This document shows positions 8,215 to 17,468 of a stretch of 64,000 nt of DNA, piece after piece. How positions within the stretch are numbered: position 1 is the stretch's first letter; each line of letters starts with the position of its first letter. This DNA comes from Sulfurospirillum sp036802865 (GTDB lineage: Bacteria; Campylobacterota; Campylobacteria; Campylobacterales; Sulfurospirillaceae). The notes under the pieces were generated by a model, which worked only from the letters and a program-made list of their open reading frames with translations, made no database searches and was not told the origin of the DNA. The position numbers were made by a program, and so were the translations under genes. The DNA lies in contig NZ_DAIRVK010000002.1 of NCBI RefSeq assembly GCF_036802865.1, positions 310,001 to 374,000 of the forward strand, read 5' to 3'.

Positions 8215-10452
8215 ATGAAAAAGTTTCAAACTACATGTCCTTATTGTGGCACGGGCTGCAATATTGACCTGCTTGTTGAAAATAATAAAATCGTCAAAGC
8301 CGAGCCCACAAAAAATCATCATGTCAATGATGGTGAGTTGTGCTTAAAGGGTCTATACGGTTGGGAATATGTACATTCACCAAGGAGACTCACCAAACCT
8401 CTTATGCGAAAAAAAGAGGGTGTTTTTTCAAAAGAAGGTGAATTGGTGGAAGTGAGTTTTGAAGAAGCTTATGCATTTGCTGCGTCACGCATGAAAGCTT
8501 CTGTTGAACAGTATGGTTCAGATAGTATTATGGGATTTTCTTCTGCTCGATGTAGCAACGAAGACAATTATGCTTTTCAAAAATTATTTAGAGTTCAAGG
8601 AACAAATAACATAGATCACTGCGCTCGTCTTTGACATGGTCCTACAGTAGTCGGTTTGACTAAAACATTAGGAAATGGAACCATGACGAACGATCTTACG
8701 GAGTTTGCTACAGATACAGACGTTCTCTTCTTGATAGGCACAAACACGAGTGAATGCCACCCTATTATAGCGATGCAAATGTTGCGTGGGTTGGAACGTG
8801 GTGCAAAAATGATTGTTATTGACCCTAAAGAGACAGATATGGCCAAAAAAGCGGACATATTTATTCAAATTCCTGTTGGGTACAACATTCCTCTTCTTAA
8901 CGCACTGATTCATCATATTATCGAAAATGATCTGTTTGATAAAGAGTTTGTCGAGAATTATGCAGTTGGTTTTGATTACGTGAAGTACGCTGTTGCTGAC
9001 TTTACACCTGAGCGTGTTGAAAAAGAGACAGGTATTCCAGCAAGCTTAGTCGTTGAAGCTGCTGAGATGTATGCAAAAGCGGGAGCTGCTGCTATTTGTT
9101 ACACTATGGGAATGACACAATTTATTGATGGAACTTCCAATATCTTCTCCCTTTCCAATCTTGCCATTTTAACGGGCAATCTGGGTAAAAAAGGTGCGGG
9201 TGTCAATCCTTTACGTGGACAAAACAATGTTCAAGGTGCCTGCGATATGGGTGCACTTCCGAACTGGGCACCCAATGGTATGGTTACTAGCGAAGCCGTA
9301 CGTTCACATATAAAAGAAGTTTGGGGATACGACATCAGCCCAAAAATAGGGTTTAAACTCACTGAAGTTCCGCATAAAATAGAAGAGGGCATTATAAAAT
9401 TCCTCTATGTTTTTGGCGAAAACCCTGTTATGAGTGATCCTTGGACAGAACATTTTATCGAAGCAGTTGAGCATCTTGATACGATGATTGTTCAAGACAT
9501 ATTCCTCACAGAGACAGCCCAAAAAGCAGACCTTGTTTTGCCTGCCGCTTCATGGGGCGAAAAAGAGGGAACATTCATCAATACTTCTCGTCGTATTCAA
9601 ATGGTTTCCAAAGCGGTTGAGCCAGCAGATGGAATCGAGCCGGATTGGAAAGTGATTTGTAATATTGCAAAAAGAATGGATTTGGAAGGGTTTGATTTTT
9701 ACAAAGCTGAAGAGCTTTGGGAAGAAGTACAAGCACTTAATCCTCGATTTTTTGGTGGTGCTACGTATCATCGCCTTAAAAAAGAGAATGGCATTAGTTG
9801 GCCATGCCCTGATGAAACACATCCTGGAACACCCGTACTGTACGAAGATAAAAAATCAATGCTTCCTGATGGTAAATTTAGATTAACCCCCGTTATCTAT
9901 ACAGGCGATAAAGAGAAGCGAGCTGTCCTTGAACAACAGTTGATTGAAACATTGAGTATTCCAAGTGACTATCCAGTAGGCTCTGGCGCACTCAGTGAAA
10001 AGGTCAATGAGCTTTATCCTTGCCTCTTTACAACAGGCAGAAAAGTGTATCACTACCATACAGGTACGATGACACGCGAATGTAAACCGCTTGAAATGGG
10101 AGCTGATTTTATGGGTGCTGCCATCGAGGTGAGCCCAGATATCGCTGATGCAAGGGATTTACAAGAAGACTGTTATGCCCTTGTTGAAAATAAACGTGGC
10201 AGAATCGCTGCAAAGGTTAAAATCAATCGCGATCTTCGCCATGGAACGATCTTTACAACATTCCATTATGCTGAAGCCGATGGTAATGCACTTGCCAATG
10301 CGGAAGATACCGATCCACTCTCTGGAATGAATCCGCTTAAAATGACCATCGCGGCAATTCGAAAGATTTCTGAAGAAGAATATTTGGCTGTACGAAATAC
10401 AACAGATATTCATATGCATCCTTCTGAATTATACCGAACCGTAAGACGATAA
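8215..10452 (+). CDS. fdhA1: Selenocysteine formate dehydrogenase, FdhF (FDH-H) type, copy 1
   Basis: A 745-residue molybdenum or tungsten bis-MGD formate dehydrogenase that oxidises formate to CO2 in the cytoplasm. Residue 140 is encoded by an in-frame TGA at 8632-8634 and is read as selenocysteine: the frame continues without another stop to 10452, the context CAR-L-U-HGPTV is the FDH-H active site, Sec is at 140 as in E. coli FdhF, and a SECIS-like hairpin follows. The N-terminus has the [4Fe-4S] motif CPYCGTGC and GELCLKG. PLRGQNNVQGACDMG contains the conserved active-site Arg. The start ATG at 8215 has GAAAGGA upstream. It has its own promoter and is followed by a hairpin terminator. It is very similar to the Cys copy at 10767. 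I infer that it feeds HyfA and the Hyf hydrogenase. Confidence 0.93.
8632..8665 (+). promoter_or_regulatory. UGA-Sec codon with SECIS-like hairpin, fdhA1
   Basis: TGA at 8632-8634 is followed after exactly 18 nt by loop GGTTT (8653-8657) closed by TAGTC (8648-8652) and GACTA (8658-8662). E. coli fdhF also has 18 nt between UGA and its GGUCU loop. A bacterial SelB-binding element is the natural reading. Confidence 0.85.
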
Positions 10453-10466
10453 TTTTAATATCTAGC

Positions 10467-10494
10467 GTAAAGGTGGAGTGATTTCCACCTTTAC
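10467..10494 (+). terminator. Terminator hairpin after fdhA1
   Basis: GTAAAGGTGGA pairs with TCCACCTTTAC across a 6-nt loop, 15 nt after the fdhA1 stop. No long T run follows, so termination may be partial. Confidence 0.65.
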
Positions 10495-10587
10495 ATCTTC
10501 AATTTTTCAAGTCAAATTCCCATTATTTTCCATAAATTCATTTTTTTCCTTAAAGTTGTTTTTTGATATTTTCAAACGAAAACAGAC

Positions 10588-10620
10588 TTTAATAATATGC
10601 ATTTTCAGCATATTATTAAA
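10588..10620. promoter_or_regulatory. TATGC-N7-GCATA palindrome upstream of fdhA2
   Basis: A perfect inverted repeat with 13-bp arms (TTTAATAATATGC and its complement) around ATTTTCA. It ends 1 bp before the CooA-type operator at 10622. The core TATGC-N7-GCATA recurs at 24062 and 26550, before fdhA3 and fdhA4. Likely the operator of an unidentified dimeric regulator; a molybdate/tungstate-type regulator is only a guess. Confidence 0.6.
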
Positions 10621-10621
10621 G

Positions 10622-10637
10622 TGTCACATGGCTGACA
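10622..10637. promoter_or_regulatory. CooA-type operator TGTCA-N6-TGACA, fdhA2 promoter
   Basis: TGTCA CATGGC TGACA, a perfect repeat whose spacing to AGTA (46 nt) and TTCAG (71 nt) equals that at 8063 and 13170, although its spacer sequence differs. Conserved spacing with a changed spacer argues for function rather than simple recent duplication. Confidence 0.75.
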
Positions 10638-10766
10638 CTCATTATTTTTTAAACATGTTACTATTCAATTATAAATTTAAAAAGTATATTTATTTTTTTA
10701 GATTTACTTCAGAATTTAATGAGACAACACAGTGAATTCAAAAAAAGATTCTTGGAAAGGATAAAC

Positions 10767-13004
10767 ATGAAAAAGATTCAAACCACATGTCCTTATTGTG
10801 GAACTGGCTGTAACATAGATTTATTTGTTGATAACAATAAGATTATCAAAGCAGAACCGACCAAAGGTCATTATGTCAATGATGGAGAGTTGTGTCTTAA
10901 AGGAAGATTTGGATGGGAGTACGTTCACTCTCCTCGAAGGCTTACGAAACCTCTCATACGCAAAAAAGAGGGTGTTTTCTCAAAAGAAGGTGAATTGGTA
11001 GAAGTGAGTTTTGATGAAGCTTACAGTTTTGTAGCCTCACGTATGAAACAAACCATCACAGAGCATGGTTCTAACAGCGTGATGGGACTCTCTTCCGCTA
11101 GAGCAAACAACGAAGATAATTATGTTTTTCAAAAACTGTTTCGCCTTCAAGGCACGAACAATATAGACCATTGCGCGCGCATTTGCCATGCTCCAACCGT
11201 CTCTGGACTTGCCAATACACTTGGTAATGGCACGATGACCAATGATTTTACAGAGTTTTCAACCACAACCGATGTTTTCTTTTTGATGGGGACCAATACC
11301 AGCGAATGCCATCCGATTATTGCGATGCATATTTTTCGAGGGTTGGAGAGAGGTGCTAAGATGATTGTCATCGACCCTAAAAAAACAGATATGGCAAAAC
11401 GAGCCGATATTTATATCCAAATCCCTGTGGGCTATAACATTCCACTTCTGAATGCGATGCTACATCACATCATCAAAGAGAACCTTTTTGATAAAGAATT
11501 TGTTGAAAAATACACCCTTGGTTTTGAGTATCTTAAAGCCGCCGTCGCTGATTTTACCCCTGAACGTGTTGAAGCGGAGACAGGAATCTTAGCAAGCCAA
11601 GTCATTGAAGCGGCAGAAATGTACGCTCGTGCAGGAACCGCGGCGATTTGTTATACGATGGGCATGACACAATTTACCGATGGAACCTCTAATATTTTCT
11701 CTTTATCGAATATGGCGGTTCTGACAGGAAATCTTGGTCGAAAAGGTGGTGGCGTCAATCCACTGCGTGGGCAAAATAACGTACAAGGTGCCTGTGATAT
11801 GGGGGCACTTCCTAACTTTGCGGTTGCTGGTTTTGTGACAAATGAAGCGACAAGAGCGCATCTTGCCAAAATATGGAAGTATGATATCAATCCAAATATT
11901 GGTTTTAAACTCACCGAAATACCGCATCAAATTGAAGAGGGTGTCATCAAATTTCTCTATGTCATGGGCGAGAATCCTGTGATGAGCGATCCTGATACAG
12001 ACCATTTTATTAAAGCGATGAAACATTTAGAGCTTCTTGTGGTTCAAGATATCTTTTTAACCGAAACAGCGCAACAAGCCGATGTCGTTTTACCTGCGGC
12101 ATCATGGGCTGAGAAAGATGGAACCTTTACCAACACTTCACGCAGAATCCATAAAACACGAAAAGCGGTTGAGCCTTCTGCTGGCCTTGAACCCGATTGG
12201 AAAGTGGTTTGCCATGTCGCTCAAAAAATAGGACTAGAGGGGTTTGATTTTGTAAAAGCGGAAGAGATATGGAATGAAGTCCGCAAAGTCAACCCGAATT
12301 TTTACGGTGGTATCAGCTATGAGCGTTTAGATGAGTTAGATGGTATAAACTGGCCGTGTCCTGATAAAAATCATATGGGCACGCCTATCTTATACACCGA
12401 TCACATCTCCTTTTTACCTGATGGTAAATTTAAACTCGTTCCTGTAGGCTATACCGATACATATGAACACAAAGCCGACATTGAAGCGCAGATGCGAAAA
12501 TCCATGAATATTCCTACAGGTTATCCTGTTGGGGTTGGTGCATTGAGTGAAAAAACAACAGATGCTTGCCCTTATGTTTTTACCACAGGACGTAAAGTGT
12601 ACCACTACCACACAGGCACTATGACACGTGAGTGTAAACCTTTAGAATTTGGTGCAGATATTATGGGACCTATGATTGAAGTCAGTACAGATGTTGCAAG
12701 TGAGCGTAATTTGGAAGATGATTGTTACGCGGTCATTGAAAATAAACGAGGTCAAATCTCCGCAAAAGTAAGAGTCAATCACGGGCTCACCAATGGAACG
12801 ATCTTTACAACATTTCATTATGCCGAAGCCGATGGTAATGAATTGTGTAATGCTGCAGATACCGATCCGCTCTCTGGTATGACACCTGGTAAATTGACAA
12901 CGGCGAATATCCGTCGCATCGAAGAAGCTGAGTTTATCAAAATTCGTGAAACAACAGACTTACAAATGCACCCTTCTGAATTATACCGATCCGTAAGACG
13001 ATAA
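10767..13004 (+). CDS. fdhA2: Cysteine formate dehydrogenase, FdhF type, copy 2
   Basis: A 745-residue FdhF-type bis-MGD formate dehydrogenase, closely similar along its whole length to fdhA1, with Cys (TGC at 11184-11186) at residue 140 where fdhA1 has Sec. The motifs CPYCGTGC, GELCLKG, CARICHAPTV and PLRGQNNVQGACDMG are intact, so it should be active, though Cys variants of this family are generally slower than Sec enzymes. The hairpin found after the UGA of fdhA1 is not formed here. The start at 10767 is chosen over an upstream frame because AAAGGAT precedes it and the protein then aligns with its paralogues. It has its own CooA-type promoter plus the additional TATGC palindrome and its own terminator. 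With fdhA1 it forms a Sec/Cys isoenzyme pair. Confidence 0.94.
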   Translation: MKKIQTTCPYCGTGCNIDLFVDNNKIIKAEPTKGHYVNDGELCLKGRFGWEYVHSPRRLTKPLIRKKEGVFSKEGELVEVSFDEAYSFVASRMKQTITEHGSNSVMGLSSARANNEDNYVFQKLFRLQGTNNIDHCARICHAPTVSGLANTLGNGTMTNDFTEFSTTTDVFFLMGTNTSECHPIIAMHIFRGLERGAKMIVIDPKKTDMAKRADIYIQIPVGYNIPLLNAMLHHIIKENLFDKEFVEKYTLGFEYLKAAVADFTPERVEAETGILASQVIEAAEMYARAGTAAICYTMGMTQFTDGTSNIFSLSNMAVLTGNLGRKGGGVNPLRGQNNVQGACDMGALPNFAVAGFVTNEATRAHLAKIWKYDINPNIGFKLTEIPHQIEEGVIKFLYVMGENPVMSDPDTDHFIKAMKHLELLVVQDIFLTETAQQADVVLPAASWAEKDGTFTNTSRRIHKTRKAVEPSAGLEPDWKVVCHVAQKIGLEGFDFVKAEEIWNEVRKVNPNFYGGISYERLDELDGINWPCPDKNHMGTPILYTDHISFLPDGKFKLVPVGYTDTYEHKADIEAQMRKSMNIPTGYPVGVGALSEKTTDACPYVFTTGRKVYHYHTGTMTRECKPLEFGADIMGPMIEVSTDVASERNLEDDCYAVIENKRGQISAKVRVNHGLTNGTIFTTFHYAEADGNELCNAADTDPLSGMTPGKLTTANIRRIEEAEFIKIRETTDLQMHPSELYRSVRR

Positions 13005-13014
13005 CATTTATAAA

Positions 13015-13044
13015 GCCAAGGTAGTCTCATACCTTGGCGATTTT
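13015..13044 (+). terminator. Terminator after fdhA2
   Basis: GCCAAGGTA (13015-13023) pairs perfectly with TACCTTGGC (13030-13038) and is followed by GATTTTAG. Confidence 0.75.
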
Positions 13045-13169
13045 AGATGGATTTGGCTTAAAACTTACGTATTTTTCAATTTTTCCTTAAAAAAATTAAA
13101 TACTACCTAGCCCGCTATCTATATAACTATAAATCCCATAAAATAGGCATTTGTACATTTTTTTAAAAG

Positions 13170-13185
13170 TGTCATCTAGCTGACA
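13170..13185. promoter_or_regulatory. CooA-type operator TGTCA-N6-TGACA, hyf operon promoter
   Basis: TGTCA TCTAGC TGACA with AGTA at 13231, -10-like TATATT at 13247-13252 and TTCAG at 13256, the same spacing as in the two fdh promoters. This ties the hydrogenase operon to the two fdhF genes in one regulon. Confidence 0.75.
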
Positions 13186-13329
13186 GTATTTATTTTTGCT
13201 ATGTGATACTATTTTAACATAATATTTAAAAGTATATTTATTTTTTTATATTCAATTCAGAATATTGAAAAATAGGTCGTACGTTTAAATGTGTTTGTCG
13301 AAATTATATAAAACTATAAGGAGATAAAG

Positions 13330-13902
13330 GTGAACGAATTACGAAGCAATAAATTTGTAATTGCAAACCCTAGCGTTTGTATTGGTTGTGCTACCTGTAT
13401 GGCAGCATGTTATGAGTCTTCCTATCAACGTGGAAAATTAGCCGTTCCACGCCTCATTGTGACACGAACACTCAGTGGAACAATGCCAAATCAATGTCGT
13501 CAATGTGATGACGCACCCTGTGCAAATGTCTGTCCCGTAGGCGCACTTCGTTTTGGTGCGAACAGCATTGAACTTTACGAAGAGATTTGTATTGGCTGTA
13601 AGATGTGTACGTTGGCATGTCCTTTTGGTGCTATTCGAGCAGGTGCTGAGATTATGCCTTCGGTGAATTACACGATGGAACCTAAATACAATCTAGGGCT
13701 AGAGTCTGAAATTGGCGCCAAAAGTGTTGCTATCAAGTGTGATTTATGTAAAGGCCGAGAAGAAGGACCTTCATGTGTTGAAGTTTGTCCAACTGGCGCT
13801 TTGATATTTATTGATTCTAAAAACTTGGAAACTAAAGTGATCAGTCATAAAGCACACAAAAGTGTTGAGACATATGTTCAGAACGTAATTAAATATGTTT
13901 AA
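13330..13902 (+). CDS. hyfA: HyfA/HycB-type polyferredoxin subunit
   Basis: A 190-residue protein with four [4Fe-4S] cluster motifs: CIGCATCMAAC; CRQCDDAPCANVCP; CIGCKMCTLACP; CDLCKGREEGPSCVEVCP. This is the electron-transfer subunit that in formate hydrogenlyase links FdhF to the hydrogenase. The start is GTG at 13330 with AAGGAG upstream. It is the first gene of the hyf operon, about 10 nt before hyfB. It may serve any of the four FdhF-type enzymes in the window, as no other such subunit is seen. Confidence 0.92.
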   Translation: MNELRSNKFVIANPSVCIGCATCMAACYESSYQRGKLAVPRLIVTRTLSGTMPNQCRQCDDAPCANVCPVGALRFGANSIELYEEICIGCKMCTLACPFGAIRAGAEIMPSVNYTMEPKYNLGLESEIGAKSVAIKCDLCKGREEGPSCVEVCPTGALIFIDSKNLETKVISHKAHKSVETYVQNVIKYV

Positions 13903-13915
13903 TGAAGGATAAGTG

Positions 13916-15877
13916 ATGACAGATGTATATCTATTGTACGTGCTAGGATTCTGTGTTTCCATGCTGTTGTACAAATACAGTAATTTAGCATCTAAGATTG
14001 GTTTCTTTCTCTCTACAGTAGCCTCAGGATACGGTGCTTTTTATTTTGCAACGCATTTGGGAGAATCAACACATTTTTCAACGAAGATTTCGCTTTTATA
14101 CAATCCGACATTTTCGTTAGACCCTGTTGGTAATTTCTTCTCTTTTGTGGTAACGCTTATTGCGTTTGCATCTTCACTCTATGCGATTCAATATGCTGAA
14201 GGTTACGCAAAAAAAGGAAATTTAGGCGTTATGGCAGCACTTTTTAATCTTTTTGTGCTCTCAATGCTCTTAGTTCTTTCTGCCTCTGATGTCTTTTGGT
14301 TCATGATTTGCTGGGAATTAATGACGATTATTTCAGCCTTTCTTATCTGCTTTAATGAATCCACATCTTCTCTTAAAGCGATTATGATTTATTTAGGCAT
14401 TGCGCATTTTGGCGGAATGTGTATTTTATCGGCGTTTTTATTGATGGCGTACCAATCTGGCTCATTAGAGTTTAGCTCTTTTGCTTCTATCCAGATGTCA
14501 CCTATCATGGCAAGTATCACTTTTTTGCTTGCTTTCATTGGTTTTGGATCAAAAGCAGGTATGTTTCCTTTTCATGTCTGGTTACCCAAAGCACACCCCG
14601 CTGCACCGACGAATGTATCGGCGTTGATGAGTGGTGTTATGATTAAGGTAGCGCTTTTTGGAATTATCAAATTCTGTCTTTGGCTTCCTGTTATGGAATG
14701 GTGGGGACTTTTGATTATTATCATTGGCGCACTTTCTTCTCTTTTGGGTGTTTTGTATGCATTGATTCAACACGATTATAAAGCGTTGCTTGCATATCAC
14801 TCTGTTGAAAACATCGGCATTATCTTACTTGGTCTTGGTACGGGTGTTTATGGCATCGCTATCAACTCTCCAACTCTTGCAACCATTGGGTTTTTAGCAG
14901 GTCTTTATCACACGGTGAACCATGCTATCTTTAAAGGGCTTCTTTTCTTGGGTGCTGGCAGTGTTTTGCATGCGACGCATACGAGAGAAATTGAAGTTTT
15001 AGGTGGTTTGGCTAAGAAAATGCCTTTTACTGCTTTTGGTATGTTTATCGGTGTTATGGGCATTGCGGCACTACCTCCTTTGAATGGTTTTGTCAGTGAA
15101 TGGTTTACCTATCAAGGTATGATGCAAGGCGCTCTTGGTGAGGGCATTCTTCCTAGGTTTGTCTTTACATTCTCCGTTGTAGCACTGGCTCTTACGGGCG
15201 TTTTGGTTGTTATTCACTTAAAACTATATGCCGTTATTTTTGCAGGAACTCCACGAGATCAAGCAATTTTTGATAAAGCGAAAGAGGCTCCTATCACCAT
15301 GATTTTAGGCATGATGTTTCTGGTTGTCGGATGTTTTGCATTCGGTATTGGTGCTAATGTTGTAACCGAAAGCATTATGACTGTGGTGACATCTTTTAGC
15401 GGTGCGTATCATGCTGCCCCAACGGGTGGTTATATTGCTTCTCCTATTGGCTCAACTATCTCATTACCTCTGATTGCTATGGTGATTTCAGGTGCGATGT
15501 CATTGCCATTTATTATTGCAGTTCTTATGAAAGCCAATAAAACGGAGCCAAGAGAAACAGACCCTTGGGCATGTGGCTTTAAGTACAGCAGTAGAATGCA
15601 AATGACAGCAGGACCATTTACGGGAGATCTTCGTCGCTTGATGGACTGGCTGTTTAAAAGCAAGCCAACAGTTGAAGATCAAGGTTACTTCAAACCTGTT
15701 ATTTATACAGATCATCCAAAAGACATTTGGTGGAACCTCTTTTATCAGCCAGTGATTGACTTTGTTGATACTACTTCTATCAAACTATCTGCAATGCAAA
15801 ATGGTAGTACAGGGATGTATTCTGCTTATATATTAGGTGCTTTATGCTTTTTCTTAGCGATAAGCCAAATACTATAA
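13916..15877 (+). CDS. hyfB: Hydrogenase-4 membrane subunit HyfB (NuoL/Mrp-like)
   Basis: A 653-residue, highly hydrophobic antiporter-like subunit of the Hyf membrane arm, similar to NuoL/MrpA and to E. coli HyfB (about 670 residues). Conserved proton-path features include the acidic residue in FMICWELMTIIS and the lysine in GFGSKAGMFPFHVWLPKAHPAAPT. It probably couples H2 production to H+ or Na+ movement. The ATG at 13916 is taken; a GTG one codon upstream is equally possible. It is followed by hyfC after 10 nt. Confidence 0.92.
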   Translation: MTDVYLLYVLGFCVSMLLYKYSNLASKIGFFLSTVASGYGAFYFATHLGESTHFSTKISLLYNPTFSLDPVGNFFSFVVTLIAFASSLYAIQYAEGYAKKGNLGVMAALFNLFVLSMLLVLSASDVFWFMICWELMTIISAFLICFNESTSSLKAIMIYLGIAHFGGMCILSAFLLMAYQSGSLEFSSFASIQMSPIMASITFLLAFIGFGSKAGMFPFHVWLPKAHPAAPTNVSALMSGVMIKVALFGIIKFCLWLPVMEWWGLLIIIIGALSSLLGVLYALIQHDYKALLAYHSVENIGIILLGLGTGVYGIAINSPTLATIGFLAGLYHTVNHAIFKGLLFLGAGSVLHATHTREIEVLGGLAKKMPFTAFGMFIGVMGIAALPPLNGFVSEWFTYQGMMQGALGEGILPRFVFTFSVVALALTGVLVVIHLKLYAVIFAGTPRDQAIFDKAKEAPITMILGMMFLVVGCFAFGIGANVVTESIMTVVTSFSGAYHAAPTGGYIASPIGSTISLPLIAMVISGAMSLPFIIAVLMKANKTEPRETDPWACGFKYSSRMQMTAGPFTGDLRRLMDWLFKSKPTVEDQGYFKPVIYTDHPKDIWWNLFYQPVIDFVDTTSIKLSAMQNGSTGMYSAYILGALCFFLAISQIL

Positions 15878-15887
15878 AAGGTTTAAC

Positions 15888-16811
15888 ATGAGTAGTTTAT
15901 TCTTTATGGCTTTGCAGGTCATTGCAATTATACTGGTAGCGCCTTTTTTCGATGGTGTTGCAAGAGTTTTAAGGGCGAGATTACAATCACGCCGTGGAGC
16001 ACCAGACTTTTTTCAAACATACCGTGACATCGTCAAATTGTTCAAACGGGGTCGTACCATTCCTGCGTGTTCACACTGGGTGTTTCGTTACGGTCCTTAC
16101 ACACTTTTTGGCTCTGGAGCGGCACTTTTAGCGGTTATGCCTATTATGTATGGACCCAATACTTTAGCATCATCATGCTCTGATATTTTTGTTGTCCTCT
16201 ATATTGCTGCGATGCTACGATTTATTTTTGGTGCGGCATCTATTGATTCTGGTAACCCATTTGCGGGTGTTGGCGGTAGTCGTGAGCAAATGCTTGCGGT
16301 TTTTGTTGAACCTGTGATGATGACAAGTTTATTGGTAGTGATGCTTTTAGCGAAAACCAGTAACTTAGTTGAAATTCAACACATGGTCAGAAGTGGTGTG
16401 ATTGGGTATCAAATTCCAGCGTTTGCCGTTGCTTCTATCTCTTTTTTATGGGCGATGTACGTTGAAAGTGGTCGTAACCCTTATGACTTAGCTGAAGCAG
16501 AACAAGAGCTTCAAGAGGGTGTTTTGAGTGAATACTGTGGTGCAGATTTTGGTATAGCACATGCAGGGCTTATCTTAAAACAGTTTGCCATGATTGGTAT
16601 GTTTTTGACTATTTTTGAACCGTGGAGCTTTGAAAATCCATTTTTAGCGCTGGTTGTCTTTATCGTAAAAGCAGGTGCTTTTTATGTTGGTGCTGTCTTT
16701 ATTGACAACTTTGGACCAAGACATAAATTATTAACCAGCTTTCGTACAAATGCATTAGCCGCACTTGGTATATCGTTTGTTGCGCTTGTGTTATATGTTG
16801 TAGGAGCATAA
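15888..16811 (+). CDS. hyfC: Hydrogenase-4 membrane subunit HyfC (NuoH-like)
   Basis: A 307-residue membrane protein of the NuoH/HycD/HyfC family, which joins the membrane arm to the hydrogenase module. The N-terminal loop with FDGVARVLRARLQSRRGAP and the motif ESGRNPYDLAEAEQELQEG are typical of this subunit. Length matches E. coli HyfC (about 315). It lies one base before hyfE. Confidence 0.93.
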   Translation: MSSLFFMALQVIAIILVAPFFDGVARVLRARLQSRRGAPDFFQTYRDIVKLFKRGRTIPACSHWVFRYGPYTLFGSGAALLAVMPIMYGPNTLASSCSDIFVVLYIAAMLRFIFGAASIDSGNPFAGVGGSREQMLAVFVEPVMMTSLLVVMLLAKTSNLVEIQHMVRSGVIGYQIPAFAVASISFLWAMYVESGRNPYDLAEAEQELQEGVLSEYCGADFGIAHAGLILKQFAMIGMFLTIFEPWSFENPFLALVVFIVKAGAFYVGAVFIDNFGPRHKLLTSFRTNALAALGISFVALVLYVVGA

Positions 16812-16812
16812 T

Positions 16813-17460
16813 ATGATTGATTTACTAAGTATATTATCCCTTGCCATGATTTTAACGTCATTGGTGGTATTTGGGCTTCGAAATTATCAGGCAGCTATTT
16901 ATGTCTATGCTCTTCAAACGGCATTGTTGGTCTCTATTTTCCTACTGTTATCGACTACCCATTTGGCGGAACAACTCTGTACATGGGCATTGATTGCTTT
17001 TTTTACAAAAGTGATCTTAATTCCGATTGTTTTGTTGCGCTTGGTCAAAAAAATGGGTGTGGTAAGTGAAGATGAGCCTGTTATGGGCTTTTTTGTAAGC
17101 CCTATTATTGCGATTAGTTTTTCATTGGCAATTGCAATGTCTATTTATCCTATCTATATGAAGTTCTCATTAATCCATGAGAGTATTCCACTCATTGCAT
17201 CTATTACGATTTTTATGATTGGTATTTTTGGTTTTATTTTGCGTAATTCTGCCATTAAACAAATTCTTGCTTATTGTATGTTTGAAAATGGCATTCACCT
17301 CTCATTGGCGTTGATGGCGTACAACTCACCTGAAATTGCGGAGCTTGGCATTTTAACCGATGCAATTTTTGCTGTGCTCATTATGTCCGTGCTTGCACAA
17401 CGATTTTACAAATATTTTGGTTCTTTAGATGTTTCCAAAGCAACTGAATTGAAAGGGTAG
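16813..17460 (+). CDS. hyfE: Hydrogenase-4 membrane subunit HyfE
   Basis: A 215-residue hydrophobic protein matching HyfE in length and position, with a NuoK-like part containing the acidic membrane residue in CMFENGIHLSLALM. In E. coli, hyfD lies between hyfC and hyfE; here hyfE follows hyfC after a single base, so hyfD is absent. Confidence 0.88.
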   Translation: MIDLLSILSLAMILTSLVVFGLRNYQAAIYVYALQTALLVSIFLLLSTTHLAEQLCTWALIAFFTKVILIPIVLLRLVKKMGVVSEDEPVMGFFVSPIIAISFSLAIAMSIYPIYMKFSLIHESIPLIASITIFMIGIFGFILRNSAIKQILAYCMFENGIHLSLALMAYNSPEIAELGILTDAIFAVLIMSVLAQRFYKYFGSLDVSKATELKG

Positions 17461-17468
17461 GTAAGGAA

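Larger units (their letters stand above)
10453..10766 (+). promoter_or_regulatory. fdhA1-fdhA2 intergenic regulatory region
   Basis: This 314-bp gap holds, in order, the fdhA1 terminator hairpin (10467-10494), a large palindrome (10588-10620), a CooA-type operator (10622-10637), the conserved promoter block (about 10676-10720; AGTA at 10683, -10-like TAGATT at 10699, TTCAG at 10708) and the fdhA2 ribosome binding site (AAAGGA before 10767). An 85-codon open frame crossing it is not credible as a gene. Confidence 0.7.
13005..13329 (+). promoter_or_regulatory. fdhA2-hyfA intergenic regulatory region
   Basis: This 325-bp gap contains the fdhA2 terminator (13015-13044), an AT-rich stretch with no gene, the CooA-type operator (13170-13185), the conserved promoter block (13225-13275) and the strong hyfA ribosome binding site AAGGAGATAAAG just before 13330. 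Confidence 0.7.

Noticed and set aside
8632..8634. Premature stop making fdhA1 (and likewise fdhA4 at 27166) a pseudogene
   Set aside because: The stop is TGA exactly at the active-site Sec position, the frame continues for about 600 codons in both genes, and a SECIS-like hairpin follows.
10478..10735. 85-codon open frame between fdhA1 and fdhA2
   Set aside because: It covers the terminator, two palindromes and promoter block and reads as low-complexity AT-rich sequence.
8063..13275. FhlA/sigma-54 control of the formate hydrogenlyase genes as in E. coli
   Set aside because: No -24/-12 type GG-N10-GC element was found near the three promoters, and no fhlA-like gene is in the window.
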